NCBI GenBank assembly: GCA_913045315.1
Contig: CAJWQJ010000002.1
Location: forward strand, 62,001-126,000
Direction of reading: 5' to 3'
Length of the DNA: 64,000 bases
DNA from: an uncultured Chloroflexota bacterium
GTDB taxonomy: Bacteria > Chloroflexota > Dehalococcoidia > Lucifugimonadales > UBA1127
This document shows positions 44,512-54,313 of the stretch, in pieces (the stretch's first letter is position 1; each line of letters opens with the position of its first letter). The position numbers and the translations under genes are program-made. The notes below the pieces were generated by a model. The model was not told the DNA's origin, did no database searches, and saw nothing but the letters and a program-made list of their open reading frames with translations.

Positions 44512-44937
44512 TTAATTTAATAAATGTTGAATAGAATTAAGTCCAATTCTTGCAAGCTCTTCATCCTCGTCAGCTGCAAGCCCACTAACTCCAATCCCCC
44601 CTAGGACAGTACCATCTGAATGCTTTATCACGACACCGCCCTGAAGAAACATTAAACCAGGATCACCCAAATCTGAATTTTTCCTGTTAGCTTCTTTCAT
44701 TCTTTGAGCAATAGCTCCAGTATCATCTCCCATGATTGCAGATGTATACGCTTTTGCTATAGCAATTTTTTGTGGTAAAGGAGCACATCTATCCATTCTT
44801 ACGTAAGCAATCATTTTACCATTCCGATCAGCTACAGATATTGCAATAGGTCGTTCCTCATTTTCCATTGCTTTGGTAAGTATTGTATTAATAGAAACTT
44901 GAGCTTCATTAAGTCCTAATTCCATTTTTCCGTACAT
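44512..44937 (-). CDS. GlcG/HbpS-family (heme-binding-like) protein
   Basis: 141 aa. Starts MYGKMELGLNEAQVSI with GGGGGTGG upstream; a GTG at 44952 lies inside that ribosome site, so the ATG at 44937 is chosen. ISVADRNGKMIAYVRMDRCAPL, KIAIAKAYTSAI, GLMFLQGGVVIKHSDGTVLGGIGVSG fit the family throughout. HbpS members bind heme or sense redox; GlcG members lie in glycolate loci; neither context is seen here. Confidence 0.87.
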   Translation of the reverse strand: MYGKMELGLNEAQVSINTILTKAMENEERPIAISVADRNGKMIAYVRMDRCAPLPQKIAIAKAYTSAIMGDDTGAIAQRMKEANRKNSDLGDPGLMFLQGGVVIKHSDGTVLGGIGVSGLAADEDEELARIGLNSIQHLLN

Positions 44938-45082
44938 TTTAACCACCCCCACAGATTGATTATGGATTCAAGATTGTACTTATAAAAATTGGCTTCTTCA
45001 ATGATTTTGTTAATTATGGTTTAATACTCAGTATGACAAGCCCGCAATTATCTACATTCATTTACTCGATTTCCATAAAGTA

Positions 45083-46288
45083 ATGAATAGAATTAAAACA
45101 ATACCTTATTACTGGTGGGTAATTGGATTATCCACCCTAGCAATGATCGGTGATGGCCTTGTCGGTCAAGGAATTCCTGTATTGTATCCATTTATTCGAG
45201 ATGATTTACAACTAACTCGGGCTCAGGTTGGATTAATTTACTCAGCAGTTATGAGCACAAGCATGATAACAGTAGTGATTGGTGGGTGGCTATCTGATAG
45301 TTGGGGAGCAAAACGTATCCTTGTAACCACCCTTCTTTACACTGTATTTCCTGTTCTTGGATTTGGATTAATTAATTCTTTATGGATTGCATTATTTATT
45401 GGATTACTTATAGGAGTGGGAGTCGGGCCATTTTATCCTTCTACTTCTAAGCAAATTATTGACTGGGTCCCTAGAAAAACTTTAGCACTCGGAATGAGTA
45501 TAAAGCAAACAGGACCTCCAATTGCTGGAGCAATCTCAGCTTTAACCTTGCCATCTCTGGCACTGTCATACGGGTGGCGTATTTCAATTATTTTTATTGC
45601 AAGCTCTATGCTTCTTTTGGGTGTTATCACTTTAACAATGTACCAAGACAATCAAAATACGACCAAGGTTAGCACCAGAATTTCTATTAAAGATTTAATA
45701 GGTATTGCAAAGAATCGTGACATCCTCGTCTTAACAATATGGGCATTCAATTTTGTAGGACTTCAAGTGATAGTACTCTCTTATTTGATTTTATATCTCA
45801 TTGAGGCTTTAAATTATTCTGAAAATGTAAGTGGTAGCTATCTAAGCATGACACTGTTGGCTAGTGTCATTGCTCGAGTATTATGGGGTGCAGTAAGTGA
45901 TTATATTTTTAATGGTCGTAGAAAAATAACTCTAGGAATTATAGGCTTCATAGCAACAATAGGATTTTTTGCAATAACTTTTGTGAGTATAGAAACTTCT
46001 GGAGTTCTAAGTGCCATCATATTTATAGTTATTGGTGCAACAGCTATGTCTTGGCCTGGCATATTTACTGCATACATGACAGAAATTTCAGGACCAGAAA
46101 GAAGTGGTACGGTCATTGGCATAACAAATCCAATTGTGCGACTGGGAGTTGTAATTATGCCTCCATTATTTGGTCATTTCGTTGACGTTACCAATTCATA
46201 TAATACCGGATGGCTTATAGCAGGAATAATAGCTATTTCATCTACTTTTTTTATGCTTTTATTGGCTAAAGAACCTCAGAATTATTAA
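45083..46288 (+). CDS. MFS transporter
   Basis: 401 aa with 12 helices. YYWWVIGLSTLAMIGDGLVGQGIPVLYPFIRDDLQLTRAQVGLIYSA, motif A GGWLSDSWGAKRILVTT and GPFYPSTSKQIIDWVPRKTLALGMSIKQTGPP resemble the ACS/NarK-like uptake branch for anions. No clear ribosome site. Substrate unknown. Convergent with the methyltransferase at 46331. Confidence 0.85.
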   Translation: MNRIKTIPYYWWVIGLSTLAMIGDGLVGQGIPVLYPFIRDDLQLTRAQVGLIYSAVMSTSMITVVIGGWLSDSWGAKRILVTTLLYTVFPVLGFGLINSLWIALFIGLLIGVGVGPFYPSTSKQIIDWVPRKTLALGMSIKQTGPPIAGAISALTLPSLALSYGWRISIIFIASSMLLLGVITLTMYQDNQNTTKVSTRISIKDLIGIAKNRDILVLTIWAFNFVGLQVIVLSYLILYLIEALNYSENVSGSYLSMTLLASVIARVLWGAVSDYIFNGRRKITLGIIGFIATIGFFAITFVSIETSGVLSAIIFIVIGATAMSWPGIFTAYMTEISGPERSGTVIGITNPIVRLGVVIMPPLFGHFVDVTNSYNTGWLIAGIIAISSTFFMLLLAKEPQNY

Positions 46289-46330
46289 GACTTATAGTAT
46301 TCAACTTTTTGTTATCAATCGTATCATAGG

Positions 46331-46894
46331 TTATTGCTTTAAAAGAATCCAAACAAACGCAGGTGGTAAATTTTTTATAACAATTCCTGAAAATTGTTTT
46401 TTAGCACGATGCTTATCAATAATTTCATCTTGAACAGGACAAACCATAAAGTATGTCACCTGCGAAATTGTTCCTCCCGATTTTAAAACCTCAAAAGAGT
46501 TATCACATATCCTCGCACCAAGATTTCTACCTATAGATACAAGAGGTATCCCAGAAACTATACTCTCAACTTCATCAACTCCGTAAGAAAGAAGATGTTT
46601 CTGAAGATCAAGTGCATCTCCATGAATAACTGTAGCTAAGGGATATTTGCTTTTTAAATAAACCACAAAATCTAAGGATTGTTCAATCAATATTAATCTA
46701 TCTTCTGAAACTCCTCGCTGCAAAATAGCTTCAGTAAACGATCCAGTTCCTGGGCCAAGTTCTACTATATGACCACCATTCCAATACTCGAGATGTTCAG
46801 TCATTTTACGAGCAAGATGTTCTCCACTAGGGAATATAGCACCAAGTTTTAATGGATTCTTGAGGTAATTCTTAAACCAAATACTATATTTCAT
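46331..46894 (-). CDS. SAM-dependent methyltransferase, phospholipid N-methyltransferase (PmtA)-like
   Basis: 187 aa. KNPLKLGAIFPSGEHLARKMTEHL is the N-terminal signature of PmtA and related rRNA-dimethylase-like enzymes, followed by motif I VELGPGTGSFTEAIL, acidic IEQSLDF, and VSGIPLVSIGR in place of the usual SGLP. PmtA methylates phosphatidylethanolamine to choline lipids. The substrate here is inferred from family only. 29 bp downstream of a DinB gene on the same strand. Confidence 0.8.
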   Translation of the reverse strand: MKYSIWFKNYLKNPLKLGAIFPSGEHLARKMTEHLEYWNGGHIVELGPGTGSFTEAILQRGVSEDRLILIEQSLDFVVYLKSKYPLATVIHGDALDLQKHLLSYGVDEVESIVSGIPLVSIGRNLGARICDNSFEVLKSGGTISQVTYFMVCPVQDEIIDKHRAKKQFSGIVIKNLPPAFVWILLKQ

Positions 46895-46923
46895 AAAATA
46901 ATAATCTTAGTTTGAAGTCAAAA

Positions 46924-47382
46924 TTATGCACTGTTATTTTCGATAAACTTATCAATATCAGATTTATGCTCTTGATAATGTTCCCATGTTTCAGCTCTAA
47001 TTGCATCTCCATTAAAAGTCTCAGGCATAAACACATCATCAGGTAATTGTGTTAGAAATTCCACCAGTACCATATGGTTATTATCTAACAAATCCCAAAC
47101 CTCAGCTATTGATAAATGTTTGTAATCTTCAACCTGTTGTGCATTAAGGGCATCTATCCTATCTGAAGTCATATTAGAGTATTCTGGTTTTTGTTGATTT
47201 TTTATATATCCTTGAATTGCTTTCATTAACTCATAATCCCATACAGCCACATGAATCAAAGATTCACGAAGATTCCACGAACCCACAACTCCTGGTTTTT
47301 CAAGCTCTGAAACAGATTTGGCCGCTTCAATAAATTCATCCCATGTTTTAACAATACTTTGCAAACCTTCCTCTTTTTTCAT
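46924..47382 (-). CDS. DinB-like / ClbS-type four-helix protein
   Basis: 152 aa. KTWDEFIEAAKSVSE, GSWNLRESLIHVAVWDYEL with a metal-type His, and a C-terminal TWEHYQEHKSDID place it among DinB-superfamily four-helix bundles. AGGAGG precedes the ATG. Co-directional with the PmtA-like gene. Function not established. Confidence 0.75.
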   Translation of the reverse strand: MKKEEGLQSIVKTWDEFIEAAKSVSELEKPGVVGSWNLRESLIHVAVWDYELMKAIQGYIKNQQKPEYSNMTSDRIDALNAQQVEDYKHLSIAEVWDLLDNNHMVLVEFLTQLPDDVFMPETFNGDAIRAETWEHYQEHKSDIDKFIENNSA

Positions 47383-47533
47383 TAAATATTACCCTCCTCA
47401 ATTGATTTATTATTGAAAATAAATTCTAAATTAATGCGAACTAAAACATTTTCATAGACACTCACAATTTCGAATGAACAGTAGCGTGATATACACACCA
47501 AAAATAATTACACAGCATAAAAAAATATCTTCG

Positions 47534-47944
47534 TTAGACACTCCCATTATTTATAAGTAAGGTAGCTGTGTTTTCAAAATATTCTTTAATTAATCTTTTG
47601 TCCTCAGTCGAGATTTCCATAACATCTAATGCACTAAGCATATGAGAAACCCATCTATCTCTTTCCTTTTTTCCAATAGTAAAAGGTGAATGTCTCATCC
47701 TCAATCTTGGGTGTCCCCTCATTTGTGTGTATTCCATTGGTCCTCCCCAATATTGAGCAAGAAATCCTGCTAAATGTTCTTTGCCGGGGGTAAGATTTTC
47801 AGGATACATAGGCCTTAAAAGAGGATCATTCTCTACAATATTGTAGAATTTCTCAACAAGATCAGTAAAAAAGATTAATCCACCAACCCTGTTATAGACA
47901 CTACCTTTATGGTCTTTGGATATTACTTCATCATCTTGACTCAT
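47534..47944 (-). CDS. Group II truncated hemoglobin (trHbO)
   Basis: 136 aa. VGGLIFFTDLVEKFYNIVENDPLLRPMYP, then FLAQYWGGPMEYTQMRGHPRLRMRHSPF, which includes the proximal His region, and RDRWVSHMLSAL with the conserved Trp G8 of group II globins. Binds heme and O2; group II forms work in O2 handling or peroxide/NO chemistry. Monocistronic. Confidence 0.93.
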   Translation of the reverse strand: MSQDDEVISKDHKGSVYNRVGGLIFFTDLVEKFYNIVENDPLLRPMYPENLTPGKEHLAGFLAQYWGGPMEYTQMRGHPRLRMRHSPFTIGKKERDRWVSHMLSALDVMEISTEDKRLIKEYFENTATLLINNGSV

Positions 47945-48050
47945 AACAGAATGAGTATAGCAAAAATTTTACTTTAAATCTCAACATTTTCATGTATTAT
48001 TAGACTCAAGTTTGTTTTAATGAAGATAATAATCAATGGAGGATATCTAC

Positions 48051-48875
48051 ATGAACCTTCCCGAAGGAAAAGACATCATTCTAAATGAAATTCAAATACG
48101 GTATTTTGAATGGGGAACCCCTGGTAACCCTGTTATTATCTGCTTGCATAGCCATAGTGCACATGCAGGAATATGGGACAAGTTTGGACCAGCAATGTCA
48201 GATAAATTTCATGTCTATGCCTTAGATCAACGCGGACATGGAGATAGCCAATGGGCTGAAAGTGGTTATGACAGGGACCGATTTGTTGAAGATCTTGAAG
48301 CTTTTATAATTGCAAAGAACATATCCAAATGCATCCTAGTAGGTTCATCCATGGGTGGATGGAATTCACTTTTATATTCTGTAAATAACCCGGAAAAAGT
48401 TGAAAAAATCGTTCTTGTAGATATTGGCGTTGAACCTTCTGGTATAGTTGTACAACGTCCTCCTAGACCACTTGAATTTGATACTTTTGATATAGCATTC
48501 CAAACTATAAGAAGTGAGAACCCATGGCCTCCCGGAGATCGACTCCGTAGTGATCTTCAGCGAAAATTAATTCAAGACAACAATGATGGTCCATTCCGAT
48601 GGAAGACAGATCCCATTCTCATAACAACCCCACTTATAGATATGCAAAGTCCTGAACTTATAGAAAGATACTGGAAGGCATTACGTTCTATACAATTTCC
48701 AATTCTTGAAGTAAGAGGAGCAGAAAGCGTTACAGTCTCAGACGATGTGCTAGAAAGGATGAAGGAGGCTTGTCCAAATTTAGAATCAGTTGATGTACCT
48801 GGTTCAGGGCATGTAGTATCGTTAGATAAGCCAGAGGAATTTAACGCAATCATTCAAAACTGGATAAAGAAATAA
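48051..48875 (+). CDS. Alpha/beta-hydrolase
   Basis: About 274 aa. The frame opens at 48036, but GGAGGA sits inside that stretch and 7 nt before the ATG at 48051 (MNLPEGKDI), which is chosen. ICLHSHSAHAGIWDKF (oxyanion loop), ALDQRGHGDS, nucleophile elbow VGSSMGGWNS with Ser about residue 106, and the catalytic His in PGSGHVVSLDKPEEF. Esterase, lactonase or C-C hydrolase; unresolved. Confidence 0.88.
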   Translation: MNLPEGKDIILNEIQIRYFEWGTPGNPVIICLHSHSAHAGIWDKFGPAMSDKFHVYALDQRGHGDSQWAESGYDRDRFVEDLEAFIIAKNISKCILVGSSMGGWNSLLYSVNNPEKVEKIVLVDIGVEPSGIVVQRPPRPLEFDTFDIAFQTIRSENPWPPGDRLRSDLQRKLIQDNNDGPFRWKTDPILITTPLIDMQSPELIERYWKALRSIQFPILEVRGAESVTVSDDVLERMKEACPNLESVDVPGSGHVVSLDKPEEFNAIIQNWIKK

Positions 48876-48974
48876 ATCTCTGTTCTATGACTATAAAAAT
48901 AGACTGATAATATAATCACCAGTGAAAAAAGTAAAAGTATGGGATATCGGATTAATCTCATTTAGAAGTTTGAA

Positions 48975-49925
48975 CTATTTTGGTCGCTTCCTTCTACCCG
49001 GGCCCCCGGTTCCTTCACGCATATCCTGTGCAGTTTCTTCATCTATCCCTCTATCCCACTGACGCTTCAAAGAATCTTCAACACTAAAAGAAAACTCTCC
49101 AACATCCTCTATTGAAATGTTTATCTCATCCCCATCTTGCATTGCACCGAGCCCCTGATGATTTGTCCCAGTATAAAGAAGATCACCAGCTTGAAAACCT
49201 TCAAAGGAACTAACAAATTCGATTGACTTTGCTATTGAATGGGCCATATCCGAAGTATTAAAATCACCTCTTACTTCCCCATTTACTGTTAGTTTAACTT
49301 GTAAATTTTGTGGATCTGGAATTTCATCAATAGTGACAATTGTAGGGCCAATTGGGGCAAAGGTATCATATGACTTATGAACAGAAACCCCACGCCATGG
49401 CTGAAATTCAGGAATGCTTGAACCAGGTGCTACAGGCATTCGTGCAGAAACATCCACACCACATGTATATCCAAAGACATAATCAAACGCATCTTCTTCC
49501 TTTACATCTTTACCATCTTTTCCAAAAACAAGGACTAGCTCAGCTTCATGATGAAAAATGTTTACATCTTCAGGTGGCAAAACAACAGTATCATTAGGAC
49601 CAATAATAGCAGTAGAGGATTTCAAAAATCCCCACATGGGTCCAGGTTTTCTGTGTCCAAATTCGGTAAAATTCCCTCCCATACATAAGATTTTATTTGG
49701 GAAAGGTAATGGGGCTTCTAACTTTACTTCATCTAAAGAAAGAAGTTTTCCCGAATTTTTCATTTCATCAATTCTTGACTTTAAGTTATTAAGATCTGCA
49801 ATCAGGGTATTAATCGCCAATTGACCAGTGAGATTTTTTAATGGTTTCAGATTGTCGCTTAAATTAATAACACCATTATCAAGTAATAAACCAACATTTC
49901 CTCCGTTGAATAATACAATTCTCAT
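48975..49925 (-). CDS. Fumarylacetoacetate hydrolase (FAH) family protein
   Basis: 316 aa. KILCMGGNFTEFGHR, IFHHEAELVLVFGKDGKDV (metal Glu pair), FGYTCGVDVSARM (metal Asp) and DLLYTGTNHQGLGAMQDGDEI are the FAH C-terminal-domain motifs. Members cleave acylpyruvates or hydrate/decarboxylate in aromatic breakdown. The C-terminal tail after EDS is extended, basic and glycine-rich (GTGGPGRRKRPK), unusual for the family. 24 bp separate it from the upstream Old Yellow Enzyme, so one transcript is likely. Confidence 0.88.
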   Translation of the reverse strand: MRIVLFNGGNVGLLLDNGVINLSDNLKPLKNLTGQLAINTLIADLNNLKSRIDEMKNSGKLLSLDEVKLEAPLPFPNKILCMGGNFTEFGHRKPGPMWGFLKSSTAIIGPNDTVVLPPEDVNIFHHEAELVLVFGKDGKDVKEEDAFDYVFGYTCGVDVSARMPVAPGSSIPEFQPWRGVSVHKSYDTFAPIGPTIVTIDEIPDPQNLQVKLTVNGEVRGDFNTSDMAHSIAKSIEFVSSFEGFQAGDLLYTGTNHQGLGAMQDGDEINISIEDVGEFSFSVEDSLKRQWDRGIDEETAQDMREGTGGPGRRKRPK

Positions 49926-49949
49926 GATTAACTACCTCGAAAGCATTTC

Positions 49950-51062
49950 TTATTTTTTTGTTTCAAGCCAAAAAGAAGGACTTGAATCTGGTGTAGCACG
50001 TAAATATTGATTTTGCCAGGAATCAACAGATTTATCTAAATAATGTTCAGCATACAAGGGCCAATAAGGATTTCTTAAAAGTTCACGACCCATAAAAATA
50101 ACATCTGCTTGATCATTCTCAAGAATTCCATTTGCTTGTGATGGTTCAGTTATAAGACCAACAGCACCAGTTTGTATATTTGCACCAGTACGAATTTGAT
50201 CCGAAAAATCCACTTGATAGCCAGGATAAAGTTCAACTTTCTGTTCTGGAGAATTGCCTCCTGATGAGCAATCAATTAAATCTACACCATGACTTTTTAA
50301 TTCTCTGGCAAATAATACTGAATCCTCAATAGTCCAACCCATATCCATATATTCAGTGCTGGACAATCGAACAAAAAGTGGTGTTGCATCTGGAATAGAA
50401 TTTCTTACAGCATCAACGATTTCAATTGGAAAACGGATCCTGTTTTCAAAAGAACCACCATATATATCAGATCTTCTATTGGATAATGGGGAAAGAAATT
50501 CGCATACGAGATATCCATGCGCAAAATGTAATTCAATCACCTTCAAGTTAGCATTAATTGCTCTTTTAGCTGAATCAGCAAAGGATTTTGTTATTTTATG
50601 AATCTCTTCGATACTGAGTTCTTGAGGAATTAGGGAATTTTTATCATATGCAATTGAACTAGGAGCAACGACATTCCATCCTCCATCATCACTTGTAAGA
50701 GTGGTATTCCCTTTCCAGGGAACATCATGAGATGCCTTTCTGCCAGCATGAGCAAGTTGGATAGCAGGAACAGCACCATGTTTCTGTATAAAATTAGCTA
50801 TATCGGCATATGAATCAATCTGGTCATCAGACCACAACCCTAAATCTCTTGGAGTTATTCTTCCCTCAGGAGTAACAGCGGTTGCTTCAAACATAACCAA
50901 ACCTGCTCCCCCAATAGCTCTGCTTCCAAGGTGCACGGTATGCCAATCGGTAGGTTTACCGTTATTATCTTCTGCTGAATACTGACACATAGGAGAAACA
51001 AAAATTCGATTTTTTATTTTCAAACCTCTAATTTCTATTGAGGAAAATAACTTACTCATCAT
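49950..51062 (-). CDS. Old Yellow Enzyme (YqjM-type NADH:flavin oxidoreductase)
   Basis: 370 aa. FVSPMCQYSAEDNNGKPTDWHTVHLGSRAIGG has the Cys that tunes FMN in the YqjM branch; AIQLAHAGRKAS carries the substrate-binding His; HFAHGYLVCEFLSPLSNRRSDIYGGSFENR is the FMN/active-site loop; QADVIFMGRELLRNPYWP closes the barrel. Reduces activated C=C bonds with NAD(P)H. AGGTGGA precedes the start. Confidence 0.93.
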   Translation of the reverse strand: MMSKLFSSIEIRGLKIKNRIFVSPMCQYSAEDNNGKPTDWHTVHLGSRAIGGAGLVMFEATAVTPEGRITPRDLGLWSDDQIDSYADIANFIQKHGAVPAIQLAHAGRKASHDVPWKGNTTLTSDDGGWNVVAPSSIAYDKNSLIPQELSIEEIHKITKSFADSAKRAINANLKVIELHFAHGYLVCEFLSPLSNRRSDIYGGSFENRIRFPIEIVDAVRNSIPDATPLFVRLSSTEYMDMGWTIEDSVLFARELKSHGVDLIDCSSGGNSPEQKVELYPGYQVDFSDQIRTGANIQTGAVGLITEPSQANGILENDQADVIFMGRELLRNPYWPLYAEHYLDKSVDSWQNQYLRATPDSSPSFWLETKK

Positions 51063-51101
51063 TCCACCTAATTCCTATACAAAAATTTCTTCTGGAACTC
51101 A

Positions 51102-51983
51102 TTAAAGAAATGGGTTCGGAAATAATACTGGGGTTTTTGATATATAAGTCAAGTATTCAGGGTTTTGACCCCAACGTTCTTTTGCTCCAATATCAAGCAA
51201 TCGGACCCCACTAATTTTTGTAAGTAAAACGAAAACAAATATTGGGGAAATTAAGGTTATTAACTGCCATCCCTCAAGTACTGGTGCTGCAATGATTGCA
51301 ATGCCAATCCAAAGAACAATTTCTCCGAAATAATTAGGATGTTGAGACCAAGCCCACAAACCAGTAGAAATAAATTTATCTTTATTTTGCAGATTTTCAC
51401 GAAACTTTCTCTTTTGACGATCAGAAATAATCTCAAACATAAATCCAAATATCCATAAACCCAATCCAAAATATTCAATAATCCCTATAGAACTTTTTTC
51501 AATTGAAGTCATCGCTGCAATACCAGCTGCAAATGTAAGAAATACCCATAATGCTTGAAGATTCCATACGGAGAAAAATCGTAAGAAATTCGGTTTCAAT
51601 TCTATGAATCTTCGATCAAAACCATCTCGTTTGACACGAGTAAACAAAAATGTTCCAAGTCGAAGGGCCCAAACACCAACCAGAATGCCGATTATTAAAG
51701 TTCTTGTATCTACTGAACCAATTTTGTTAAGGGTAAAAAAGATAAATCCTGTAAGACTTAAATACGTGATTGTTCCAGACAGATCAAAATAATGTTCGGT
51801 TTGAGCAATGTATGAAGGAATAAAAACAATCCATTGAATTCCAACCGCAATGAAAGCACACAAGAAAACAACTGGAATTCCCTCAAACTCGATACTCCTT
51901 GAACTCATTGAAACAGCTATAAGTCCTATGAGCATTATTACTATGCAAGAAACTAAAATTGAACGTATCCGTGATCTAGTCAA
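51102..51983 (-). CDS. DUF1295 / steroid 5-alpha-reductase-like membrane protein
   Basis: 293 aa with about seven membrane helices. The C-terminal half carries the isoprenylcysteine-methyltransferase/5-alpha-reductase-like signature: KFISTGLWAWSQHPNYFGEIVLWIG (HPNYFGE, cofactor site), RLLDIGAKERWGQNPEYLTY. DUF1295 proteins are thought to be NADPH-dependent C=C reductases of lipids. The start is TTG behind AAGGTGA. Upstream of the OYE gene on the same strand, 39 bp apart. Confidence 0.85.
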   Translation of the reverse strand: MTRSRIRSILVSCIVIMLIGLIAVSMSSRSIEFEGIPVVFLCAFIAVGIQWIVFIPSYIAQTEHYFDLSGTITYLSLTGFIFFTLNKIGSVDTRTLIIGILVGVWALRLGTFLFTRVKRDGFDRRFIELKPNFLRFFSVWNLQALWVFLTFAAGIAAMTSIEKSSIGIIEYFGLGLWIFGFMFEIISDRQKRKFRENLQNKDKFISTGLWAWSQHPNYFGEIVLWIGIAIIAAPVLEGWQLITLISPIFVFVLLTKISGVRLLDIGAKERWGQNPEYLTYISKTPVLFPNPFL

Positions 51984-52040
51984 AATTCACCTTCATATAA
52001 TTCTATAATAGTTATGACTATTCTACACAAAATAACATAA

Positions 52041-53171
52041 CTAAAGTCCATGAATTGGAAAAACTAATTCCTGAATTTTTGCAACACTTCTTTCAGCATA
52101 TTTTTTTATTTCTTCACGTATATTTTCTGGCATGGAATCCTGAACAGGGTCATCAAAAAAGTGTATGTCATATCTATCCGCAATAGGATTATTGATTTCA
52201 TTTGGCCATTCGTTTTCAAGCATAATACCAAATGCTCTGGACCATCCTCTTATTACTGCACTGATATTATATCCACCACCTCCTAGAGCTAGCCAGCGAC
52301 CAGGAGATAAAGTTGATAACCTTTTTACAATTGCTGTAAAACCCTGAACAGTAAGCCTTAAATGAGTAATTGGATCTCCCACATGAGTATCAATACCAAG
52401 TTGTGTAACAAGTACATCTGGTTTATATGATTCAATTATAGGAGGCACTATATTATCAAATGCCCAAAGATATGTATCATCATCAGTGTATGGATGTAAT
52501 GGAATATTAACTGAGTAACCTGTGCCTGATCCTTCGCCAATTTCATTGGTAAAACCTGTACCTGGAAATAAAAATTCTCCTGACTCATGGAGTGAAATAG
52601 TAATAACCTGGTCGGTATTATCAAATGCGAGTTGAACTCCATCTCCATGATGACAATCAACATCAATGTAAGCAACACGAAGACCATTAGCTACAAGAGA
52701 ATTAATAGCTATTACTGGATCATCAAAAATACAAAATCCTGAAGCCTTATTCGGCATAGCATGATGTAGTCCACCCGAAAAATTAACTGCAATATCTGCT
52801 CGTCCTTGCATCAACTCTTCAGCAGCAACAATTGATGCACCTGTAGTCAATAAAGCAGATTCAAACATTCCTTTATATATAGGATTGTCTCCATCAAAAG
52901 AGAAATTATATTTTGTGCCATCTATTGATCGATCATTTTCACTAAGAAATCTTACAACTTCAACATATTCTTTTGTATGGAATGACAACAATTCTTCTAG
53001 TAAGGCACTTCTTGGGGGATGGATTGTTGAATTTAACAATCCAAAAGCACCAAGAAATTCTAGCAATTCATAGGTGTAGCGCAATCTAGCTGGAACAAAA
53101 ACATGATCGTTACTTAACACATGTCTAGTCAAAATATCATCATAAATAAATGCTACACGATTCACAGTCAC
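52041..53171 (-). CDS. acuC: Histone-deacetylase-family protein (AcuC-like)
   Basis: 376 aa. NFSGGLHHAMPNKASGFCIFDDP (active-site His pair), AYIDVDCHHGDGVQLAF (metal Asp and His) and GIDTHVGDPITHLR (metal Asp) are the arginase/deacetylase-fold zinc site; ALGGGGYN supplies the catalytic Tyr. AcuC deacetylates acetyl-CoA synthetase in Bacillus; the target here is unknown, and no acuA or acs gene is near. Confidence 0.9.
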   Translation of the reverse strand: MTVNRVAFIYDDILTRHVLSNDHVFVPARLRYTYELLEFLGAFGLLNSTIHPPRSALLEELLSFHTKEYVEVVRFLSENDRSIDGTKYNFSFDGDNPIYKGMFESALLTTGASIVAAEELMQGRADIAVNFSGGLHHAMPNKASGFCIFDDPVIAINSLVANGLRVAYIDVDCHHGDGVQLAFDNTDQVITISLHESGEFLFPGTGFTNEIGEGSGTGYSVNIPLHPYTDDDTYLWAFDNIVPPIIESYKPDVLVTQLGIDTHVGDPITHLRLTVQGFTAIVKRLSTLSPGRWLALGGGGYNISAVIRGWSRAFGIMLENEWPNEINNPIADRYDIHFFDDPVQDSMPENIREEIKKYAERSVAKIQELVFPIHGL

Positions 53172-53203
53172 CTCAAATTATATTGGATTACCATCACAAA
53201 ACA

Positions 53204-54313
53204 TTACGAACTATTTTCAACACACTTGAAAGTATATGAAAATTCATTATTTTCAATAGGATCATCATTACTATTTTCAACATCTCTATCAAAAACTCTT
53301 ATGAGTGAATTACCTGCCAAATCTTCGAGCAAAGGGTTAATAATAAGCTGATAATCACTAGTAATCCATTTATATTTTGGTATTAAGTGCCATGAATGTT
53401 CTCCAATATCAACAAAGGATTCTCCTTGAACGTATTGACCTTGGGAATCAACGATTTTCAAACTATTCTCCAACAATCCTCTGTCAAGCGGACGATCGAA
53501 ATTTATAGAAAAAGGTTCAAAAGAATCTATTGAAGGAATAGTGTATTTCCAGAAAATATGATTAACCTTTAAACGCAAAGCTTTGCCAACATTAAATTCT
53601 TTTTGAATTCCATCCACTAAATTTCTTCCTGTTGAATCTTGAAAAGTTTTATCAACTGTAACTGCTACAGAAACTCCTTCATTAAGTGGATATCCTGTTT
53701 CCATATTTGGCACAAGCCCTCTCTTAATTCGTCCAGGATCTAACAAAAGCGTTAGCCTTGTACGGGATTCATCCCATAGTTCAGGGTCCATAGGAAGGAA
53801 AACATCTGGAATAACTTGTGATGTTGAAGCATCACGAAATTGAACATTCCGTGCTGCAAATCCTTCACTCATTTTTGAGGAAAAATATACATATATTTTT
53901 AAAAGGTTCAAAGGAATTTCAGATCCGCTTGGATATACGCCCAATATTGAAGTTGAAGGAGCACTTCGCATTAACGGTCGTTCAATAGACCAGAATTCTG
54001 TTTCGAATTGTTTATTTTCTACATCTTCTTTAATTACAAATGAATAGTTAACACCACTCATGAAATTAAATCTTGAGATAAAATTTATTGAATCACCTTC
54101 TATCTGAAAGGAACCTGAAATTGGTTGCACAGAATCATCCCCATGTAAAAAGGGCTCAATAAATTCTGTAAGTAATAGACTAAAGCTACTATTTAGCTCG
54201 GAATCACTGAGCCCTCTTATATGATTTATTTCTTTTCCTGTCCAACCTCTAATAGTCAACAAATTTGATTGGTCTACAGACCAATCAAGAAGAAGTTGTC
54301 GCCTCAAGTTCAT
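53204..54313 (-). CDS. Hypothetical beta-rich protein with Ig-like (Big_5-type) segments
   Basis: 369 aa, not assigned. No signal peptide. The middle contains LGVYPSGSEIPLNLLKIYVYFSSKMS and, later, PFSINFDRPLDRGLLENSLKIVDSQG and YQLIINPLLEDLAGN, resembling bacterial Ig-like 'common fold' domains (Big_5/SbsA_Ig) that start from a 'PxxGxxvpxN...F' strand. It overlaps the upstream gene by 4 nt (ATGA), so the two are translated together. Cytoplasmic location is odd for such domains. Confidence 0.7.
   Translation of the reverse strand: MNLRRQLLLDWSVDQSNLLTIRGWTGKEINHIRGLSDSELNSSFSLLLTEFIEPFLHGDDSVQPISGSFQIEGDSINFISRFNFMSGVNYSFVIKEDVENKQFETEFWSIERPLMRSAPSTSILGVYPSGSEIPLNLLKIYVYFSSKMSEGFAARNVQFRDASTSQVIPDVFLPMDPELWDESRTRLTLLLDPGRIKRGLVPNMETGYPLNEGVSVAVTVDKTFQDSTGRNLVDGIQKEFNVGKALRLKVNHIFWKYTIPSIDSFEPFSINFDRPLDRGLLENSLKIVDSQGQYVQGESFVDIGEHSWHLIPKYKWITSDYQLIINPLLEDLAGNSLIRVFDRDVENSNDDPIENNEFSYTFKCVENSS

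Noticed and set aside
47383-47533. Short minus-strand frame with two Cys codons upstream of the DinB gene
   Set aside because: No ribosome site, no Cys cluster and no terminator after it, so it is not a third cysteine leader.
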